NCBI GenBank assembly: GCA_031258195.1
Contig: JAIRNF010000032.1
Span: forward strand, 1 to 64,000
Direction: 5' to 3'
From: Prevotellaceae bacterium
GTDB lineage: Bacteria; Bacteroidota; Bacteroidia; Bacteroidales; UBA932
Length of the DNA stretch: 64,000 nt
The first letter of the stretch is position 1, and each line of letters begins with the position of its first letter. Positions 25,807 through 35,625 of the stretch are shown piece by piece. The notes beneath the pieces are model-generated. The model had not been told where the DNA came from and did no database searches. It was given only the letters and a program-made list of their open reading frames with translations. The translations under genes were made by a program, and so were the position numbers.

Positions 25807-26682
25807 ATGCTGGTAGAAATAGACGATAAATCGGGCTTTTGTTACGGGGTTATACGTGCAATAGAAAAAGCGGAGGGAGAGTTGAAAGAATCCGTTTCTC
25901 TCTATTCGCTTGGCGATATTGTGCATAATACGGTAGAGGTAAATCGTCTTAAAGATTTGGGTTTGCTCACGATTGAACATACTCGTTTAAACACTCTTAA
26001 AAATACAAAGCTACTTATTCGCGCGCACGGCGAACCACCTTCGACATATCGGCTACTAAAACAAAGTGGTATTGAGATAATAGATTGTACATGCCCTGTT
26101 GTACTTAAGCTGCAAGAGCGGATTAAGAAAAACGATGAGCAGATTAAGCAGCAAAATGGACAGCTGGTAATCTTTGGTAAACGAGGGCATGCAGAGGTAA
26201 ATGGTCTTATCGGTCAAGTAAACGGCGATGCAATAGTTATAGAAAATATAGAAGAGATGGATAGTATAGATTTTACACGTCCGGTTAGTCTATTTGCTCA
26301 AACTACGATGGGTCTTGCAGAATTCGAAATTTTGAGCAGTAAGATTAAACAACGTATGCAAGAGGTACAAGTTCACCTTGATGTTGTATTTCAATCTCAC
26401 AATACCATCTGTGGTCAGGTAGCAAACCGTAAGCCTCATCTTGAAGAATTTGCTCGTAAGCATGATGTTATCGTGTTTGTAAGTGGCAAGCAAAGCTCTA
26501 ACGGTAAGGTGTTGTATCAGGCTTGTAAAGCGGTTAACGAGCACACTTATATGGTAGAAGATGAAGGAGAGCTACAAGTAGCATGGTTCGAAAATTGTTG
26601 CTCAGTAGGTGTTTGTGGTGCAACATCTACACCTAAGTGGTTAATGGAGCAGGTTGCTGTTGCAATCCGTAAAATTGCATAG
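25807..26682 (+). CDS. ispH: 4-Hydroxy-3-methylbut-2-enyl diphosphate reductase
   Basis: A 291-residue IspH/LytB enzyme. The three Fe-S cysteine regions are visible: SGFCYGV (Cys12), IIDCTCPVV (about 92-100) and NTICGQVANRK (about 199-209). AHGEPP near 76-81 and GATSTPKWLMEQV near the C-terminus are also conserved. It performs the last MEP-pathway step, making isopentenyl and dimethylallyl diphosphate. priA begins 2 bp after its stop. Confidence 0.96.
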   Translation: MLVEIDDKSGFCYGVIRAIEKAEGELKESVSLYSLGDIVHNTVEVNRLKDLGLLTIEHTRLNTLKNTKLLIRAHGEPPSTYRLLKQSGIEIIDCTCPVVLKLQERIKKNDEQIKQQNGQLVIFGKRGHAEVNGLIGQVNGDAIVIENIEEMDSIDFTRPVSLFAQTTMGLAEFEILSSKIKQRMQEVQVHLDVVFQSHNTICGQVANRKPHLEEFARKHDVIVFVSGKQSSNGKVLYQACKAVNEHTYMVEDEGELQVAWFENCCSVGVCGATSTPKWLMEQVAVAIRKIA

Positions 26683-26684
26683 TA

Positions 26685-29129
26685 ATGTTTGCAGATATTG
26701 TTCTCCCCTTAAATTTATCGCCGTTAACCTATGGTGTACCATTCGAATTAGAAGGGCAAATAAAAGTTGGATGTAGAGTTACCGTTCAGCTTGGTAAGCG
26801 TAAACTATATGCGGGTATTATTATCAAAATTCATAGCAACAAACCTCAAGGTTATGAGGTAAAAGATATCCTTTCGATTATCGATGAAGATCCCTTAGTT
26901 TCGGCTCATCAGATTCAGCTATGGCAATGGATGGCTGATTACTATATGTGTACATTAGGTGAAGTGATGTCTGCCTCTCTTCCCTCGGGTTTAAAGATGG
27001 AGAGTGAAACTAAATTAATGTTTTGTAAGCAACCTGATGATTATTCTACGCTAAATGATGCTGAACGCGTAGTGCTGGCACAGTTGGAAAATAAAATCGG
27101 TCAAACTGTTGAAGCGTTAGCAAGGGTTGTTGGTAAGAAAAATATTCTTAGTACCATACAGCAGCTGCAAAATAAAGGTTTGGTAGACGCTGATGAATGG
27201 TTGAAAGCATCGTATAAACCAAAGGTTGAGGTATATGTTAGGTTAAGCTCTTCTATAAATAGCGAGGAGCGGTTGAATGACATACTATTGTCGTTAAAGA
27301 GGGCAAAGAAGCAGGAGACGTTACTTTTGCATTACCTATCATTTACACATAGCATAGATTTCTCGTTACCGCCTTTCATTTCAAAAAAAGATTTATTAAG
27401 AGAAAAACCTGAACTGCAATCGGTGTTAAAAGCCTGTGTGGATAAAGGGATATTAGTTCAAGAATCAGTAGAGGTTGCCCGCCTATCTGCTTCGACAGAG
27501 AATATAGAGTCCATTGCTGAGTTGACAGAAACACAGCTGGCGGTTTTTAATCAAATAAAGAATCTGTTTGCTGCTAAAGATGTGGTACTGCTTCATGGAA
27601 TTACCTCGTCGGGCAAGACCGAGATATACTTTCAGCTGATAAAAGAGCAGTTGGATCAGGGTAAACAGGTATTGTATCTTCTCCCGGAGATTGCTTTAAC
27701 TTTTCAGCTTATTAATAGGCTACGTAATATATTTGGCGATAGGGTAGGGGTATCTCATTCTAGATACAGCGATGCCGAACGTGTTGAAGTATTTCGGTCA
27801 TTGGGGAAACGATATGATATTATTATCGGTGCTCGTTCATCGGTTTTTCTTCCTTTTACTAGTTTAGGCTTAATAATTGTCGATGAAGAACACGATGGTA
27901 GTTATAAACAGCAAGACCCTGCTCCCCGTTATAATGCGCGCGATACGGCAGTTGTATTAGCGAGCATACATAGTGCAAAAGTAATATTAGGAACGGCAAC
28001 ACCATCTATTGAAAGTTACTATAACGCACAAACCGGTAAGTATGGCTTAGTCCGGCTGAAAGAACGGTTTGGCAATGCTGTTCTACCTGTTATTGAAACG
28101 GTAAATATGCTTACGGCTCGTAAAAAGCAACGTGTTACTAATCATTTTTCTCAGCAGCTGTTGGAAGAAATCGAGGAATGTTTGAAAAATAAGGAACAGG
28201 TAATACTTTTTCAGAACAGAAGAGGATTTTCTCCTTTTATACAATGTAACGATTGTGGGTATATTCCTCAATGCATACAGTGTAACGTAAGTCTTACTTA
28301 CCACAAGCAAAGCAACCAGCTACGTTGTCATTATTGTGGATATTCGCAGCCTATGCCAAATAGCTGTTCTTCATGTGGCAGTACTAATATCGAAACGAAA
28401 GGTTTTGGTACAGAAAAAGCAGAAGAAGAGCTGTCATACATTTTTAAAGATGCGCATATTCGTCGTTTAGATTTAGATTCGGTACGTTCAAAGAATGCAT
28501 ACGAAGAAGTTATAGCATTATTTGAGAGTGGGGATACAGATATTTTGGTTGGCACCCAGATGGTAACAAAAGGACTTGATTTTGATAAGGTCAGCCTTGT
28601 CGGGATTCTTAATGCCGATAATATGCTCAACTTTCCCGATTTTCGGGTACATGAGCGTAGCTTTCAGCTGTTAACTCAGGTGTGTGGAAGGGCTGGTAGG
28701 AGAGAGAAGCAGGGTAAGGCTATTATTCAAACAACAAACCCTTCTCATCCCATTATTCGCTATGTGGTACAGGGAGATTATGAAAGAATGTATAAAGAAC
28801 AAATAGAAGAACGAAAATTGTTTTTCTATCCCCCGTTTTACAGGTTGATAAATACTACATTAAAGCATAAAGATATTTCTGTTGTTAATTCTGCGGCAAA
28901 AGAGCTCGCACGTTTAATGCGACTGAAATTTGGGAAGCGAGTTTTAGGACCGGAATCGCCTTTAATCAATAAGATTCAAAATAGATATATAAGTGTTATT
29001 CTACTTAAGCTGGAGCGGAATACGAACTTATATGATGCAAAAAAACTGCTGCAAAATTGTATTGCAACAGTTCTGTCTGATTCTAGATTCAAATCACTAT
29101 CAATAGTGCCCGATGTCGATCTTTATTAG
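26685..29129 (+). CDS. priA: Primosomal replication-restart helicase PriA
   Basis: An 814-residue superfamily 2 helicase. An N-terminal 3'-DNA-binding domain is followed by the helicase core with Walker A GITSSGKTE near 305-313 and DEEHD near 402-406. A zinc module holds four CxxC pairs (CNDC, CIQC, CHYC, CSSC) near 521-565. The motif QVCGRAGR lies near 663-670. It reloads the replisome at stalled forks. It starts 2 bp after ispH and converges with the transglycosylase gene 2 bp past its stop. Confidence 0.96.
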   Translation: MFADIVLPLNLSPLTYGVPFELEGQIKVGCRVTVQLGKRKLYAGIIIKIHSNKPQGYEVKDILSIIDEDPLVSAHQIQLWQWMADYYMCTLGEVMSASLPSGLKMESETKLMFCKQPDDYSTLNDAERVVLAQLENKIGQTVEALARVVGKKNILSTIQQLQNKGLVDADEWLKASYKPKVEVYVRLSSSINSEERLNDILLSLKRAKKQETLLLHYLSFTHSIDFSLPPFISKKDLLREKPELQSVLKACVDKGILVQESVEVARLSASTENIESIAELTETQLAVFNQIKNLFAAKDVVLLHGITSSGKTEIYFQLIKEQLDQGKQVLYLLPEIALTFQLINRLRNIFGDRVGVSHSRYSDAERVEVFRSLGKRYDIIIGARSSVFLPFTSLGLIIVDEEHDGSYKQQDPAPRYNARDTAVVLASIHSAKVILGTATPSIESYYNAQTGKYGLVRLKERFGNAVLPVIETVNMLTARKKQRVTNHFSQQLLEEIEECLKNKEQVILFQNRRGFSPFIQCNDCGYIPQCIQCNVSLTYHKQSNQLRCHYCGYSQPMPNSCSSCGSTNIETKGFGTEKAEEELSYIFKDAHIRRLDLDSVRSKNAYEEVIALFESGDTDILVGTQMVTKGLDFDKVSLVGILNADNMLNFPDFRVHERSFQLLTQVCGRAGRREKQGKAIIQTTNPSHPIIRYVVQGDYERMYKEQIEERKLFFYPPFYRLINTTLKHKDISVVNSAAKELARLMRLKFGKRVLGPESPLINKIQNRYISVILLKLERNTNLYDAKKLLQNCIATVLSDSRFKSLSIVPDVDLY

Positions 29130-29131
29130 GT

Positions 29132-30391
29132 TTACTTGTAAATAACAAGTTTTTGCCCGATACGGATGATATTCTTACTTCCAATATTGTTCCAATATTT
29201 TAAATCGCTTAACCTTACCTTATACTTTTGAGCAATACCACCGGGTGTATCTCCTTTTACAACCTTATGGGTAATCTTTGTTTTTCCATCGGGGGTGCTA
29301 ACAGAGTAATCGGCTGGTGCAGCAAGTACTTTAGGGTTAAAATATATAGAATCTTTATAGGCGTATATTTCTTCTTCTTTATCAATAAATGCAGTTGTGT
29401 ATTCGTATGGAAGCGTTAGAGTATAGGGCTTTTCTTTGCCCGGAATGATATCGCGGCGATATTGCGGATTCAGATCCCGTAACTGTTGAATAGGAATATC
29501 AACAAGTGAAGAAATCTGTTCGAAATGTAGCATACGATTTACCATTATAGTATCCGTTTGTATCGGTTTGTCTGCCTTTAGCGGAACCATTCCATGTTCT
29601 TTATAATAATGTAGCATATATGTAGCACCTACAAATAGCGGAACATATCCCCTTGTTTCATGCGGTAGGTAGGGGTATATTTCCCAATAATCGGTTTTTC
29701 CGTTTGCTCTACGTATGGCTTTTCTAACATTTCCTTCACCACAGTTGTAGGCGGCAATGGCGAGGTTCCAATCGCCAAAAACAGAATATAAGTCATGTAA
29801 ATATTTTGCTGCAGCATGTGCCGACGCAAAGGGGTCTCTCCGATCATCTACAAACGAAGTTACGTTTAGGTTGTAGTGCTTACCTGTTCTGTACATAAAC
29901 TGCCACATACCGGTTGCGCCAAATCTTGATACCGCTAAGGGATCTAGTGCTGATTCGATTACCGCCATTCCTTTTAGTTCGAGAGGAAGACCGTATTGGT
30001 CGAATACTTCTTCGAATATTGGCATGTAGTACTCGGCTAAACCCAAGATAGCCTCCGATTTTTCCTTATATTTTTGTGTATAAGTAATGATACAGTTGCG
30101 TATTTGCTTGTTATAGGCTAAATGGACGGGAGAAACAATTTTACTTAACCGCTCGATATAAATAGAATCCGGAAGATCTGCCGCAATATTCATCGAATCA
30201 ATTTCCGGATAGATGATGCTATCGCTCATAGAGCGTTGTATGTGAAAAATAGAAAGTAGGCTATCAATACTTTCATATCGACTATTGTCTGGGGTATCCG
30301 GATTACCATCATCGCTACCTTGTGCTAAAGCTGTATTAGTGGGGAGAAGATAGATTAGCGTAAGAATTCCTAAAAGCTGTGATATTTTCAT
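29132..30391 (-). CDS. MltD-like lytic transglycosylase with LysM domain
   Basis: A 419-residue exported protein (signal peptide ending ALAQ, about residue 24). The SLT catalytic domain covers about 115-270: the catalytic Glu is in AVIESALDP near 143-151, with RFGATGMWQFM and IAAYNCGEGNVRKA. A single LysM (about 374-419) ends the protein (HKVVKGDTPGGIAQKYKV). It cleaves the peptidoglycan glycan strand. It is the last gene of the parA-parB-DUF5683 cluster, a neighbourhood common in Bacteroidales, and lies 6 bp after DUF5683. Confidence 0.9.
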   Translation of the reverse strand: MKISQLLGILTLIYLLPTNTALAQGSDDGNPDTPDNSRYESIDSLLSIFHIQRSMSDSIIYPEIDSMNIAADLPDSIYIERLSKIVSPVHLAYNKQIRNCIITYTQKYKEKSEAILGLAEYYMPIFEEVFDQYGLPLELKGMAVIESALDPLAVSRFGATGMWQFMYRTGKHYNLNVTSFVDDRRDPFASAHAAAKYLHDLYSVFGDWNLAIAAYNCGEGNVRKAIRRANGKTDYWEIYPYLPHETRGYVPLFVGATYMLHYYKEHGMVPLKADKPIQTDTIMVNRMLHFEQISSLVDIPIQQLRDLNPQYRRDIIPGKEKPYTLTLPYEYTTAFIDKEEEIYAYKDSIYFNPKVLAAPADYSVSTPDGKTKITHKVVKGDTPGGIAQKYKVRLSDLKYWNNIGSKNIIRIGQKLVIYK

Positions 30392-30397
30392 CGCTTT

Positions 30398-31372
30398 CTA
30401 TTTTAGCGTTAATTTTATATTGAAACCCACAGTGGGCGTATAAGTTATTGGCGTTAACGTAAGATCAAATAGAGTCGGCTCAAACTTCATCGATAGATTG
30501 TCGCTGATATCATAGTCTGCTAAATGTGCAAAAACGTTGGCATCAATTATATTTAAAGCATACACAATAACAAATGCCAGTATGCTATAATCTCGATTTC
30601 GTCGGTATCCGTCTCTAAAATATTTTAGGTTTTCCGGTGTATAGTTTTTGTTTTCAAATTCATGAGGCTTAGACGGAGTGCCGGTTGCGTTGTTATAGGC
30701 ATCTCTAAATCTATTATATTGAATGTTGTTGTGGTTGATTAGATAGCCGCAAAAAGCCAGTCCTCCATATATAATTGGAACTTTCCAATACTCTTTGTTG
30801 TATATCTGCCCTAAACCGGGAATCAGGGCGGAGTAAATTGTTGGTTTTTCAGGCAAAACAGATTTATCTGTTTTATACTGCCAAACTGCATCTAACGCCC
30901 CACCAATGTAAAATAGGGCAGCACCTGTATAAGCAAGGTTACGTCCGTGTTTATAGTTGTCGAAATTTTTCTTGTAGCCATCAATTACCCAAGCCGGGTT
31001 ATTATTTGCAATGGCGCTCTGATATTTGCCCCAAGCCTCTTGCTTTTTTCCGTTGAAGTGATAGCCGACGTATGTTAAAGAGCCTATACCCCCATAGATA
31101 ACCGGAATTTTCCAGTACTGTTTGTTATATGCCTGTCCGTATCCCGGAACAACCATCGTGGCAGCCCATACCCGTCCTACAGTAAGAGTATCCTGTCCCT
31201 TCAGCCCTTTAATGAAATTTTTTCCTTGTGCAAAAACTTCTACTCCATTTGATACAAATAATATCAATAGACATATGTATGGTAGTAGCTTCCTCACAAT
31301 ATTCAACAGTCTTGTTTTTTTATTCTTTACCCAAGTGGTCGAGTTTTTTAATAAAATCAGCAATTTCGTCAT
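30398..31372 (-). CDS. DUF5683-family exported protein
   Basis: A 324-residue protein with a basic N-terminus, a signal-like hydrophobic helix (about 29-45) ending VFAQG, and a duplicated motif. VPGYGQAYNKQYWKIPVIYGG (near 73-93) recurs as IPGLGQIYNKEYWKVPIIYGG (near 183-203), marking two homologous halves of membrane-associated helices. The ATG at 31372 overlaps the 3' end of parB by 53 bp; a TTG/GTG start nearer 31310 would remove the overlap and still keep a signal sequence. The family is a regular neighbour of ParB in Bacteroidota but has no known function. Confidence 0.8.
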   Translation of the reverse strand: MTKLLILLKNSTTWVKNKKTRLLNIVRKLLPYICLLILFVSNGVEVFAQGKNFIKGLKGQDTLTVGRVWAATMVVPGYGQAYNKQYWKIPVIYGGIGSLTYVGYHFNGKKQEAWGKYQSAIANNNPAWVIDGYKKNFDNYKHGRNLAYTGAALFYIGGALDAVWQYKTDKSVLPEKPTIYSALIPGLGQIYNKEYWKVPIIYGGLAFCGYLINHNNIQYNRFRDAYNNATGTPSKPHEFENKNYTPENLKYFRDGYRRNRDYSILAFVIVYALNIIDANVFAHLADYDISDNLSMKFEPTLFDLTLTPITYTPTVGFNIKLTLK

Positions 31373-32219
31373 CGGAGCCGAAGTTAATGGTAATTTTGCC
31401 TTCGCCTTTCTCGTTTCGTTTGATATTGATCTTACTGTTGAAATATTTTTCGAGGTGTTCTACTAGCTTAAAGTAGCTATCAGGTAAATCGGCAGAGTCG
31501 CCTTCTTTTTCTTTTTTCTTAGATTCCGAAGGCTGATTCATCTTTCTGATGAGTTCTTCAACCTGACGAACAGACAGTTCTTCTTCTATAACTTTTTTGC
31601 CTAGCTTTACTTGCTCTTCAATATCTTCCAGCCCTAGTATGGCGCGCGCATGACCCATTGACAGCTTACGCTCTCTAATGCTTAGTTGTACTTCTGCAGG
31701 TAGCTTCAGTAATCGGAGATAGTTAGCAATAGTAGCACGCTTTTTACCAACCTGTTCACTTAGTGATTCTTGAGTCAGCTCGCACTCATCTATTAATCGT
31801 TGGTAGCTAATGGCAACCTCAATGGCATCAAGGTCTTCACGTTGGATGTTCTCTATAAGAGCCATTTCCAGCATACCTTGGTCGTTAGCAGTACGTAGGT
31901 AAGCAGGTATAGTTTCTAATCCAGCAAGTTTCGATGCGCGGAACCTTCTTTCGCCACTAATAATCTGATACATTCCGTTATCTAGCTGGCGAACGGTAAT
32001 GGGTTGAATAATCCCATGCTTTTCTATCGACTTTGCAAGTTCCGATAAGGCTTCCTCATCAAAGTAGTTACGAGGTTGATAGGGATTTGTTTCTATGCTA
32101 TCTATACTAATTTCAACAATTCCATCGGTCACTCCGTCTTCCGGTCTTCTGGTATTAGTTACCGAAGAATCTTCTATTAGTGCGCCGAGACCACGACCTA
32201 GTGCTGTTTTTTTTGCCAT
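31320..32219 (-). CDS. parB: Chromosome-partitioning protein ParB
   Basis: A 299-residue ParB/Spo0J protein starting at the ATG at 32219 (MAKKTALGRGLGALIEDSS). The CTP-binding N-domain has NPYQPRNYF, GIIQPITVRQ and GERRFRASKLAG (about 46-105). A helix-turn-helix follows (LTQESLSEQVGKKRATIANYLRL), and then a dimerisation tail. It spreads from parS sites and helps segregate the chromosome with ParA, 28 bp upstream. No parS sequence was recognised in the window. Confidence 0.95.
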   Translation of the reverse strand: MAKKTALGRGLGALIEDSSVTNTRRPEDGVTDGIVEISIDSIETNPYQPRNYFDEEALSELAKSIEKHGIIQPITVRQLDNGMYQIISGERRFRASKLAGLETIPAYLRTANDQGMLEMALIENIQREDLDAIEVAISYQRLIDECELTQESLSEQVGKKRATIANYLRLLKLPAEVQLSIRERKLSMGHARAILGLEDIEEQVKLGKKVIEEELSVRQVEELIRKMNQPSESKKKEKEGDSADLPDSYFKLVEHLEKYFNSKINIKRNEKGEGKITINFGSDDEIADFIKKLDHLGKE

Positions 32220-32247
32220 TGTAAAATTCTGAAAATATTTAGATGTC

Positions 32248-33030
32248 TTACTTTGCTTCTTTAAGCGGAGCATTACGCTGAATAACTTCTTTAGCCAAGT
32301 TTAGGTAGTTTGCCGCTCCTATAGAGCCTGCATCGTATAGAATAACAGGTTTACCATACGAGGGCGATTCGCCCAACTTTACGTTACGCTGAATAATAGT
32401 TTGGAAAACCATATCCTGAAAGTGCTTACGCACTTCCTCCACTACCTGATTGGCAAGGCGTAGGCGGGCATCGTACATGGTAAGAAGAAAGCCTTCGATG
32501 CTTAGCCTTGTATTAAGCCTCGATTGTATAAGCTTTATGGTGTTAAGTAGCTTGCCTAAACCTTCGAGGGCAAAGTACTCGCACTGTACAGGAATCATAA
32601 CCGAATCGGCCGCAGTTAGCGAGTTAACGGTAATTAGTCCCAGCGAAGGGGAGCAGTCGATGATAATAAAATCATAGTTATCGCGAAGTTTATCAACGGT
32701 ATGCTTTAGCATTTGCTCTCTGTTGGGTAGCTTAACCATTTCAATTTCGGCGCCCACAAGATCGATATGAGAAGGAATAAGATCGAGCCCCTTTATCTCA
32801 GTAGAGAGAATAGCCTCTTTAGGAGAGGCTTTATCAATCAAACACTCATAGATGCTTGTCTTTACGTTTTTCAGATCGAACCCGAAGCCTGAAGTTGAGT
32901 TGGCTTGAGGGTCGGCGTCAATAAGTAAAACCTTATTTTCTAAAACAGCCAGACTAGCAGCTAAGTTAATAGCAGTAGTAGTTTTTCCTACTCCACCTTT
33001 TTGGTTTGCTATTGCAATAATTTTTGCCAT
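32248..33030 (-). CDS. parA: Chromosome-partitioning ATPase ParA (Soj)
   Basis: A 260-residue ParA-type ATPase. The deviant Walker A (KGGVGKTT) is at residues 11-18, DADPQANST near 39-47, and FIIIDCSPSLGLITVNSL near 115-132. It binds the nucleoid and drives segregation of ParB-parS complexes. A minus-strand TACATTTG (33081-33088), about 50 bp upstream, is a plausible -7 box for the parA-parB-DUF5683-transglycosylase transcript. Confidence 0.96.
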   Translation of the reverse strand: MAKIIAIANQKGGVGKTTTAINLAASLAVLENKVLLIDADPQANSTSGFGFDLKNVKTSIYECLIDKASPKEAILSTEIKGLDLIPSHIDLVGAEIEMVKLPNREQMLKHTVDKLRDNYDFIIIDCSPSLGLITVNSLTAADSVMIPVQCEYFALEGLGKLLNTIKLIQSRLNTRLSIEGFLLTMYDARLRLANQVVEEVRKHFQDMVFQTIIQRNVKLGESPSYGKPVILYDAGSIGAANYLNLAKEVIQRNAPLKEAK

Positions 33031-33080
33031 GGTGTGTTTATGTTTAAAGCTAGAGGCTTGCTATAAGCAGCCATAATTTA

Positions 33081-33088
33081 CAAATGTA
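33081..33088 (-). promoter_or_regulatory. Candidate -7 element of the parAB operon
   Basis: TACATTTG on the minus strand matches TAnnTTTG. The -33 region is weak (a TTG about 16 bases upstream). The position, about 50 bp before the parA ATG, is suitable. Confidence 0.4.
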
Positions 33089-33145
33089 GGAATTCTTTTT
33101 CAAGCATAACGAATTTTTATCGTCGCTTAATATATTTTATGATGA

Positions 33146-33172
33146 AAAAAGAGGCTCCGTAAGCCTCTTTTT
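33146..33172 (-). terminator. Rho-independent terminator of the OmpH lipoprotein gene
   Basis: Stem AAAAAGAGGCT (33146-33156 and its complement 33162-33172) around a 5-base loop, ending in a T-run on either strand. It lies 37 bp past the minus-strand stop at 33209 and isolates that gene from parA. Confidence 0.85.
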
Positions 33173-33208
33173 CTGTATTAATATTTTAACTTTCAGCTAT
33201 TAGTTTAA

Positions 33209-33853
33209 TTATTCTGTTGTTGATGGGTTAGCTGGTTCCCTTAGGCTTTTTGCATAAGCTTCGTTTAAGCCCTTAACAAGATCATTTGTAATATCTAAGC
33301 CCGGATTACCCCAAAGAAGAGCAGGGTTGCTGCCAGAGGTATTTATAATTAGGCTATAGTTCTTCTCTTGATTATATACCTTAACGTAATCTTCAATGCT
33401 CTTGCTAACACGGTTTAGCATAACATTTTGTTCATCGTCTAGTTCCATGGCAACTTTTTGGCGTTGCTCCAACAGCTGTTGCTCTCTACGGCTAAGCTCT
33501 TCCATTTTTGTCTGAGACTCAGAGCGGGTAAGAAGTCCCTTGCTGTATTTGTCTTGAAAGTCGTTAGCATCTCTCTGGAAAGCGCGACCTTTAGTATCTA
33601 AATCGTCTTGTGCTTTTTTAAACTTTTCTTCAAACTCTGCTCTTAAATCAAGAAACATATCATATTGATTTAGCAGAGAGTCCATACGTACATATACCGT
33701 AGAACCTTCCATTGGAGTTAGTATCTCTCCTTCATGTTCTGTTGGTGCAGCTGTATCTGTATTTGATGATGAAGATGAAGAATTACAGCTAACCGTAAAT
33801 AGCATTAGTACTGCAACCGTGAGTATAAAAGCAACACTAGTTAATTTTTTCAT
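33209..33853 (-). CDS. OmpH/Skp-family lipoprotein
   Basis: A 214-residue protein. A signal with lipobox TVSC (Cys23) is followed by a Ser-rich linker, so it is probably lipidated. The rest (about 50-195) is a long charged coiled-coil (DLRAEFEEKFKKAQDDLDTK, SRREQQLLEQRQKVAMELDD) with the OmpH-like C-terminal piece YSLIINTSGSNPALLWGNPG. It would escort unfolded outer-membrane proteins while anchored to a membrane. It is the fourth OmpH-type gene in the window and the only lipidated one. A minus-strand TATATTTG (33891-33898) precedes it. Confidence 0.82.
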   Translation of the reverse strand: MKKLTSVAFILTVAVLMLFTVSCNSSSSSSNTDTAAPTEHEGEILTPMEGSTVYVRMDSLLNQYDMFLDLRAEFEEKFKKAQDDLDTKGRAFQRDANDFQDKYSKGLLTRSESQTKMEELSRREQQLLEQRQKVAMELDDEQNVMLNRVSKSIEDYVKVYNQEKNYSLIINTSGSNPALLWGNPGLDITNDLVKGLNEAYAKSLREPANPSTTE

Positions 33854-33909
33854 GTTATATGTTTTATATAAAAGATTGTTTTTGGGACTACAAATATAGC
33901 AAATATGAA

Positions 33910-34734
33910 TTATTGAGAATGACTTATCTGATAATCTGCACTATTTAACAAAGATAAGTACTGCTTAACGGTTTGTAAAAAATCGCTTTGTTGCTCATTA
34001 TGAGTCCAATGCCCTGCATTTTGAATTGTCTTAATGGTAGAACGAGGAAAAAATGTTTTAATAGCGACTTCGTCTTCGTTTGATATATATTTTGATAGTG
34101 ATCCTCTGATAAATAGAGAGTATATATCAGATGGTTTTACTTCATCCGTTATATTTTCCATTATGCGATATAAATTTTTAACTAATACTCCTAAATCTAT
34201 ACGCCACACTAGCTTACCATCTTTATTTCGTTGTAAATTTTTGAGTAAAAACTTATTCAACGAAACGTCGTTAATAGCTTTAGAGAGAGCGATCTCCGCT
34301 TCTTTTCTCGATGTAAAATGGTTTATTGGTAAAGATTTTAATGCGTTGATAATATTTTGGTGATAGATAACGTTTTCATGATTTTGCAGATAAGCTAAAG
34401 GTGAAATATCTTCGACAATTAACCCTTTAACCCGCTCTGGATAATGGAGAGAGAAGTGCATAGCAACTTTTCCGCCCATCGAATGTCCAAGCAAAATAGC
34501 TTGTTCTATGGACAATTCGTCAAGTAATTCAAGCAAATCCTCACTCATCAATGAGTACGAATGATCTTGTGAGTGCGGAGAGCGCCCATGATTTCGGATA
34601 TCTACTAAAATTACCTGATAAGTATGGCTAAGTTCATTTACAATAGGTCCTATCCAGCTGTCCCGCGAAGCGTACAACCCGTGTAGCGCAACTATGGGTA
34701 TCCCTATGCCATATGTACGATAAAAAAGGCGCAC
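33910..34734 (-). CDS. Alpha/beta-fold hydrolase (YbfF-like esterase)
   Basis: A 274-residue single-domain hydrolase. The nucleophile elbow GHSMGG places Ser at residue 85, with the oxyanion-region HGLYAS near 18-23, VDIRNHGRS near 44-52 and the catalytic His in NAGHWTH near 240-246. It has no signal peptide. Substrate unknown. It follows pdxJ by 10 bp on the same strand, so it is probably in an operon with it. Confidence 0.85.
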   Translation of the reverse strand: MRLFYRTYGIGIPIVALHGLYASRDSWIGPIVNELSHTYQVILVDIRNHGRSPHSQDHSYSLMSEDLLELLDELSIEQAILLGHSMGGKVAMHFSLHYPERVKGLIVEDISPLAYLQNHENVIYHQNIINALKSLPINHFTSRKEAEIALSKAINDVSLNKFLLKNLQRNKDGKLVWRIDLGVLVKNLYRIMENITDEVKPSDIYSLFIRGSLSKYISNEDEVAIKTFFPRSTIKTIQNAGHWTHNEQQSDFLQTVKQYLSLLNSADYQISHSQ

Positions 34735-34744
34735 AAGTTACGTG

Positions 34745-35461
34745 CTATCTTAGCTGCCTGAGGTATAGCTGAATAGTATTTTCGAGTCCGTAGTATAGGG
34801 CATCGGAAATGAGGGCATGACCTATAGATACCTCAAGTAATCCCGGAACATTTTGAGCAAAATAACTGAGGTTTTCTAGGCTTAAATCATGCCCGGCATT
34901 TACGCCAAGTCCCAGCCTTACAGCCTCTTCTGCTGCTGCTTTGAATGGAGCAACAGCCATTTCTTTATTTGTGTTAAAATCTGCTGCATAGGGTTCGGTG
35001 TATAGCTCTATCCTATCACAGCCTGTTTCAACAGCACCTCGAATATTCTCTAGCTGGGTGTCCACAAAAATAGAAGTTCTGATGCCCTTACTCTTGAATA
35101 AGGCATTAATTTCGCGTAGAAAAGCAACATGTTTTCGCATATCCCAACCGGCATTAGAAGTTAGCTGGTCGGGACTATCGGGTACAAGTGTAACTTGTTC
35201 AGGCATAACCTCTAATACCAATTTAATAAGCTGATCGGTCGGATTACCCTCAATATTAAATTCTGTAGTAACAACGCTGCGTAAATCGCGCGTATCTTGA
35301 AAACGGATATGCCTTTCGTCCGGACGGGGATGCACCGTTATTCCTTGCGCTCCGAAACGTTGACATTCAACAGCAGCCTTAAGCACGTCGGGGATGTTTC
35401 CGCCGCGAGCATTTCGCAGGGTTGCTATCTTGTTTATGTTAACACTAAGTCTGGTCATCAT
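34745..35461 (-). CDS. pdxJ: Pyridoxine 5'-phosphate synthase
   Basis: A 238-residue TIM-barrel enzyme. [18 protein letters not shown] at the start, [13 protein letters not shown] near 39-51 and a C-terminal [11 protein letters not shown] are hallmarks. It condenses 1-deoxyxylulose 5-phosphate with 3-amino-1-hydroxyacetone phosphate to make vitamin B6 phosphate. Two adjacent ATGs (35461, 35458) can serve as start. It diverges from nadK. Confidence 0.96.
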   Translation of the reverse strand: MMTRLSVNINKIATLRNARGGNIPDVLKAAVECQRFGAQGITVHPRPDERHIRFQDTRDLRSVVTTEFNIEGNPTDQLIKLVLEVMPEQVTLVPDSPDQLTSNAGWDMRKHVAFLREINALFKSKGIRTSIFVDTQLENIRGAVETGCDRIELYTEPYAADFNTNKEMAVAPFKAAAEEAVRLGLGVNAGHDLSLENLSYFAQNVPGLLEVSIGHALISDALYYGLENTIQLYLRQLR

Positions 35462-35625
35462 GTTAAAGTTTCTAAATTGAAGGCAAAGTTAGCGTTTATT
35501 CGCATGCAAATGGTCTATAAAAGATGAAAAAAATATAACTTGCCCCAGTTTTGGTTAAAGCGTATGGGCATTGTCAGTTTTCAGCTTTAATCAGGGGTAC
35601 ATAAGGTATTATAACAAATGTAAGC